From contig DTPJ01000429.1 in NCBI GenBank assembly GCA_011334435.1, positions 1 to 11,336 of the forward strand: 11,336 nt of DNA. Direction: 5' to 3'. Under the pieces are notes generated by a model. The model was not told the origin of the DNA and searched no databases. It saw only the letters and a list, made by a program, of their open reading frames with translations. The position numbers and the translations under genes are program-made. This stretch comes from Candidatus Poribacteria bacterium. Its GTDB lineage: Bacteria > Poribacteria > DTPJ01. Of this stretch, positions 7,682 to 11,336 are shown piece after piece. Positions within the stretch are counted from its first letter, which is position 1. Every line of letters starts with the position of its first letter.

Positions 7682-8763
7682 AATCCTATTACAGTATCAA
7701 TCATCGCCTTGTATTGTGGAAAGCATTTTTCGCCTTTACCATAAATAAATGGAGATGCGGTAGGGCTAACTATCAAGCCTTTTTGATCGTCAAACACATC
7801 TTTTATAAGCTGTTCTGTCTCTTGTCTTATCTCTTCTGGAGTAGCATCATACATTCGGTCTATCTGTATATTTCCTTCTAAACACATACGTCCACGAGCT
7901 AAGTTTTTTGCTTCAACCGCGGTTATATCACCCATAGGTGGAGCTTCAAACGGATGAAGGACGTTTACCCCCATATCAACGAAATACTTAAAGACCTTTT
8001 TAACCGATGCGTGACAGTGAATATGTATATATCCATTAGAGTCGTGAATAAGATCAATTATAGGCTTATCATATTTATAGTTGAAATCAAGAAAGTCTTC
8101 GGGACTATGAAGTGGAGGAACGATATATTCCTGTCCTGCCATAGAGAAAAAAGGACCAATCTTATTGTCTAACAAAAATTTTAATCTATTAATGATGATA
8201 TTCATCTGTCTTTGACATAATTCATGGATAATATCCCTTTCAAGCACAGACATTATGGCAAAAGCATCGGTCCCAAATAATGATGCAACTGCACCACCAG
8301 GGTTAAAGCCTAATGAGACGTCAACTATTCCAGTATCGCCTACTTTATCTTTTAATATGAAAAAAGACGAAACATCTCCGCTAACCTCAGGCATAGGCAA
8401 AGATAGATATTTTTCTGCATCTTCCCTATCTTTTAGCAGATAAGTTTCTGTCATGCCCGGCTGTCCTTTTAGACCTGCTAATGTAGTGGAACGCAGATCA
8501 CCCGCAGGAGTATGAAGAATCGTTATGTGTCGCTCAAAATCCTCAGTATAAGCTTCTTTATAATGCTCTGTTGGATATGATGTTTCTCTCCAACCGCTCC
8601 ATGGAAATTTAAGCTCCGTATGTGCTTGAAGATACGCTTTTAATTTATCATAAGTCGGGTCATTCCTAGGGAAACCTGTTCTGCTATATACCGCGGGTCT
8701 GTCAACCTCTTGATATGAATAACATCTCTCTAATCTTTCTCTACGCGTTAATTGTTTATTCAT
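7678..8763 (-). CDS. UROD-superfamily protein (COG0407), methyltransferase-like, not HemE
   Basis: A 361-residue soluble TIM-barrel-type protein with the hallmarks of the uroporphyrinogen-decarboxylase/methylcobamide:CoM methyltransferase superfamily: RRERLERCYSYQEVDRPAV near the N-terminus, GYIHIHCHA (244-252), NVLHPFEAPPMGD (267-279) and CLEGNIQ (294-300). The N-terminal RQAGRY porphyrin-binding segment of HemE is absent, so haem synthesis is unlikely. In MtaA/MtbA-type enzymes the corresponding segment is HxCG, binding zinc; here it reads HCHA (249-252), so H251 may replace the cysteine, and SPTAS (333-337) appears to lack the usual third cysteine. Substrate and reaction are unknown; corrinoid-dependent methyl transfer is one family possibility. 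It starts 35 bp after the GrpE-like gene with no strong ribosome-binding site, and its TGA overlaps the next start. Confidence 0.85.
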   Translation of the reverse strand: MNKQLTRRERLERCYSYQEVDRPAVYSRTGFPRNDPTYDKLKAYLQAHTELKFPWSGWRETSYPTEHYKEAYTEDFERHITILHTPAGDLRSTTLAGLKGQPGMTETYLLKDREDAEKYLSLPMPEVSGDVSSFFILKDKVGDTGIVDVSLGFNPGGAVASLFGTDAFAIMSVLERDIIHELCQRQMNIIINRLKFLLDNKIGPFFSMAGQEYIVPPLHSPEDFLDFNYKYDKPIIDLIHDSNGYIHIHCHASVKKVFKYFVDMGVNVLHPFEAPPMGDITAVEAKNLARGRMCLEGNIQIDRMYDATPEEIRQETEQLIKDVFDDQKGLIVSPTASPFIYGKGEKCFPQYKAMIDTVIGL

Positions 8764-8798
8764 ATTTTCACTATCGTTTAGGGATGTTAGATAAAAGT

Positions 8799-10307
8799 CT
8801 AACTTCTCAAAGTTTGTATTGATACCTTTGCTTTTACGATCTTTCCATCTGGCAGAATTAGACCTCTTGATATGACTTTTGATATTTTTTGATCGCGGTC
8901 TGTCACAAGTGACGGATCGTTGATCACAACAAGTTCATGCAAATCAGGATTATAGACTTGCCCAATTTTAACATCTAATTCTTTTATCCCTGCGATCTTT
9001 AATAATTCTTGTAGATCATCTTCCACAGATGTATCTATATTGTTTTTATCCTTTTCCCTATCTATCGCAGAGACAATTGGAACGATAACATCTCTTCCAA
9101 TGTCTGCAAGTATCTTTTTAGACTCTTGATTTTGCTCATTGTTAGATTTTGCATAGGTTACTAATTTATTTATAGCGGGCATGAATTTTTTTGACCAATC
9201 AATTTGTTTAAATTCATCAATGCTTTTTGGTTTAGAAATATCAGCGATTGATGATTCAGTTTTAAACATATCTTGAACAATCTGATATAATCTCTTATTC
9301 GCTACATCAATCCAATTTCCGTTGATTTTGGCGCCAATCGTCTCCAAAAGTGAACCGATTTTTATGACTGATTCACCTGCTTTTGCTACTATAACTTGAT
9401 CGGTCAATAATTTATAAACGTCTGAAATCGCATTAAAAAACAGATCAAGATAATAATCCTCATGTTGTGAATAATCTGCTTTATTTTTTGTCTTTTCTAC
9501 AACAGGTTGATTTTGACGTTGTATATTAGATAAATCACGCAAAAGCTTAGCATTGTCTCGTTGAAGTCTTTTTGATTTTTTAGTTGTATTAATGATAAAG
9601 ATAATTAAAAAAATTGTTATTAATGATAATATTGATAAAATTAAAATATACGGGGATACTTCTACTGGCTTTTTTATATTTTTGACAAATTGACGGATAG
9701 AGGTTGCGAACATATCCTTAAAAGGTATTGGAAGAATGACAGAAATACTGCCTTCTTTGGATTTTTTCATCAGAAGACCAGCATTAATATTGTCTATCCC
9801 ATAGCCAAATATTCCAAGTCGCCTAATTATGTCATCATTGGGTTCTGTTTCTAACATTGCATTTACATCATAGACAGTTATATTGATCTGCTTTTCTGCA
9901 AATTGGAATGTGGAACTATATCCTGACTTCATCTGATCTTTTATTAATCTTATAAAGCGATAAAACATTATATAATCATCGTCAATTGTGGACTTTTTAA
10001 TGTTATTTTTTTGTTCGCTTATCTTCGCCAATTCCAAAAATATCTCAAACTTCCAATAATCCCATAGTTCATTTTCCATGACAGGTTTATATACTTTTAC
10101 ATTGTCATCTTTGATTGTCTCTTCTTTTAAGACGATCTGGATACTCTCTCCTGCAAAAGATTGCATTTTGATAAGTATATTTTCATCATCAGCGGTGCTG
10201 AATATATATAAATCCACATTTGCAGGATATACACTTTGTAAGCATGATAAAGCCATTATTGATAAAATGCCTAAAAAGATAAAAACCCTCAATTTATTAC
10301 TCCTCAT
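8799..10307 (-). CDS. Membrane-anchored protein with cytoplasmic GrpE-like C-terminal domain
   Basis: A 502-residue protein. The ORF opens upstream at 10358, but that would overlap the preceding gene by 47 bp. The ATG at 10307 begins directly with a signal peptide (MRSNKLRVFIFLGILSIMAL, likely cleavage after VYPA), so it is preferred. Residues about 30-215 form an unrecognised extracytoplasmic domain, and 219-240 a transmembrane helix followed by the basic TKKSKRLQR stretch, predicting a type I topology. Next come a coiled-coil-prone linker and a helical region. Residues about 428-502 resemble the GrpE head: GQVYNPDLHELV (449-460) aligns with the family's G-x-x-FDP-x-x-HEAV, followed by VSRGL-type and K-V-x-VS-like positions. 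VIVPIVSAID (408-417) resembles the LLPVLDNLE segment. Ordinary GrpE is a soluble protein of about 200 residues. It lies 4 bp behind an Hsp70-related gene, the natural partner family. Confidence 0.72.
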   Translation of the reverse strand: MRSNKLRVFIFLGILSIMALSCLQSVYPANVDLYIFSTADDENILIKMQSFAGESIQIVLKEETIKDDNVKVYKPVMENELWDYWKFEIFLELAKISEQKNNIKKSTIDDDYIMFYRFIRLIKDQMKSGYSSTFQFAEKQINITVYDVNAMLETEPNDDIIRRLGIFGYGIDNINAGLLMKKSKEGSISVILPIPFKDMFATSIRQFVKNIKKPVEVSPYILILSILSLITIFLIIFIINTTKKSKRLQRDNAKLLRDLSNIQRQNQPVVEKTKNKADYSQHEDYYLDLFFNAISDVYKLLTDQVIVAKAGESVIKIGSLLETIGAKINGNWIDVANKRLYQIVQDMFKTESSIADISKPKSIDEFKQIDWSKKFMPAINKLVTYAKSNNEQNQESKKILADIGRDVIVPIVSAIDREKDKNNIDTSVEDDLQELLKIAGIKELDVKIGQVYNPDLHELVVINDPSLVTDRDQKISKVISRGLILPDGKIVKAKVSIQTLRS

Positions 10308-10311
10308 ATCA

Positions 10312-11336
10312 TTAGCCAAGCCAGCCCGGAACGCTAAATTGCTTGACCATTGGCTCAATATTGCTCTGATTCAGAGTAACAGAAAATTTCCCTCTGTGCA
10401 TTGATGCTAATTCAATTGAGACAACTATATCTCCGCTTTTTTGAGGAAACCAGCTTTCCATCAATGTTATTGTTCCAAGATTCACCGATCCTGCGATTTT
10501 ATCTGAAAATCCACAGAATAGATTTATATTAATGTCATGGCTTATATTCTTAATAGAAAATGCTTTACTCTGTGAAATAGGCATTTGTGGATTATTCATT
10601 AAAACTTCTTTTGGTATGATCTCATAAAATTTGTCATTGTTTACTTGAATTCCAAAGCCCATCGCACCTTCTATCGTATATGTCCTTCCAGATTTAAATT
10701 TAGCAAGACCGATGATCATTGCTCCACCAACCATGACGCGACATTTATCGGTTGATTCAACAATATCAACAACTTTGCCAGAAACTTTGACGAGGCTTGA
10801 ATTCCCGAAGATAACAGTTTTTAGTCTCGGAATGGATATATCAGGGAATGGCAAATTTTCATCGGAATCAGATTTGACGTAATAATCTCTGACAATAAAC
10901 ATTCGTTCATTATCCACTTCGCGATAGTCAACCAAAAAAGCGGTTATAGGGACCATAGTTGAATTGATAAAGCAAAAAGAGTCGCCAAAAGGGTTAGCCT
11001 GTAACAATGTAGAATGGCTCGTTGTCTCAAAGAAATACACAATTGAAGAAACGCATTCATTTATAACATTATAAAGCTTTAACTCAGATTGTTCAAAACC
11101 TTTTGTTATTGACTCAATAAGATCAGATGAATATCCATAGGGCAATATTATGCAGGTTCTTGGATCTTCTATATTGCCATAGTTTTCAGCGAAATCTTTT
11201 ATATGATCTAACAAGTTGACTATTATTTCTGCCCGAACTTCACTATCATATATGTTAGGGAAATTATCCCTTAGATCGTGAAATACTGCGGTTTTTTCAT
11301 CAGTAGATACATCACTTTCGCCAATGGAGATACTAA
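10312..11336 (-). CDS. Degenerate Hsp70/DnaK-related protein, 5' end outside window
   Basis: The frame stays open to the window edge (340 visible codons plus two bases), so the N-terminus is missing. The TTG at 11214 is an internal leucine, not the start. Hsp70 landmarks, numbered from the first complete codon: CIILPYGY (61-68) for the ITVPAYF segment; VINECVSSIVYF (90-101) for INEPTAAALAYG; INSTMVPITAF (123-133) aligned gap-free with YDLGGGTFDIS; EVDNERMFIV (139-148) matching EVDGEKTFEV; VIFGNSS (174-180) for the adenosine-site VILVGGS; GGAMIIG (203-209) for the GAAIQGG segment; then a beta domain (216-327) like the substrate-binding domain, with KAFSI and SIELASMHRGKFSVT. The DLGGGT glycines are gone, roughly 110 residues of lobe II are missing, and the protein ends without a helical lid. 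ATP hydrolysis therefore looks lost. It is first in the visible operon, 4 bp before the GrpE-like gene. Confidence 0.75.
   Translation of the reverse strand, partial: SISIGESDVSTDEKTAVFHDLRDNFPNIYDSEVRAEIIVNLLDHIKDFAENYGNIEDPRTCIILPYGYSSDLIESITKGFEQSELKLYNVINECVSSIVYFFETTSHSTLLQANPFGDSFCFINSTMVPITAFLVDYREVDNERMFIVRDYYVKSDSDENLPFPDISIPRLKTVIFGNSSLVKVSGKVVDIVESTDKCRVMVGGAMIIGLAKFKSGRTYTIEGAMGFGIQVNNDKFYEIIPKEVLMNNPQMPISQSKAFSIKNISHDININLFCGFSDKIAGSVNLGTITLMESWFPQKSGDIVVSIELASMHRGKFSVTLNQSNIEPMVKQFSVPGWLG

Noticed and set aside
10308..10358. Longer start of the GrpE-like gene at 10358
   Set aside because: It would overlap the upstream gene by 47 bp and put 17 residues before an otherwise typical signal peptide. 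The ATG at 10307 fits better.
10312..11214. Treating the TTG at 11214 as the true start of the Hsp70-like gene
   Set aside because: The frame continues open to 11336, and the upstream residues (for example SEVRAEIIVNLL) fit the Hsp70 helix that precedes the ITVPAYF segment.
1..11336. CRISPR arrays, tRNA or rRNA genes, insertion sequences, integrase genes or attachment sites
   Set aside because: None seen: no regularly spaced repeats with unique spacers, no transposase or integrase frame, no cloverleaf-like or rRNA-like segment; coding sequence fills nearly all of 292-11336.

Overview
The window is AT-rich bacterial DNA from a Gram-negative-type organism that I cannot name with certainty. Three things point to an uncultured lineage such as Candidatus Poribacteria or a relative: a DUF6785/DUF6784-type polytopic membrane protein, a stand-alone UROD-superfamily (COG0407) enzyme that is not HemE, and a secreted dockerin-tailed metallopeptidase. 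This placement is inference from gene content, not from a marker gene.

Layout: positions 1-291 are non-coding, with two degenerate 33-bp tandem units (61-126) and a weak promoter-like pair. One gene reads rightward (292-2238), a 648-residue membrane protein. It converges on a leftward block that fills the rest of the window. In transcription order from the right edge, that block is: an Hsp70-related gene cut by the window end (11336 to 10312); a membrane-anchored protein with a GrpE-like C-terminal domain (10307 to 8799); a UROD-superfamily protein (8763 to 7678); a signal-peptide/metallopeptidase/dockerin protein (7681 to 5936); a soluble two-PAS histidine kinase (5925 to 4267); and a NtrC-type response regulator with an inserted PAS domain (4244 to 2343). 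Junctions are 4 bp, 35 bp, a 4-bp overlap, 10 bp and 22 bp, so the six genes look like one operon. Its promoter is outside the window or inside the first gene.

How they may work together: the kinase and regulator form an obvious phosphorelay pair, and the regulator keeps the motifs needed to activate sigma-54 promoters. The most unusual part is upstream. The Hsp70 relative appears to have lost its phosphate-2 motif, most of nucleotide-binding lobe II and the helical lid, yet keeps a substrate-binding-like beta domain. Right behind it is a protein that carries a GrpE-type head domain on the cytoplasmic side of a type I membrane protein with its own extracytoplasmic domain. This suggests a remodelled, membrane-tethered Hsp70/GrpE derivative used for signalling or scaffolding, not canonical ATP-driven folding. 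The link to the downstream enzyme, peptidase and two-component genes rests on gene order only.
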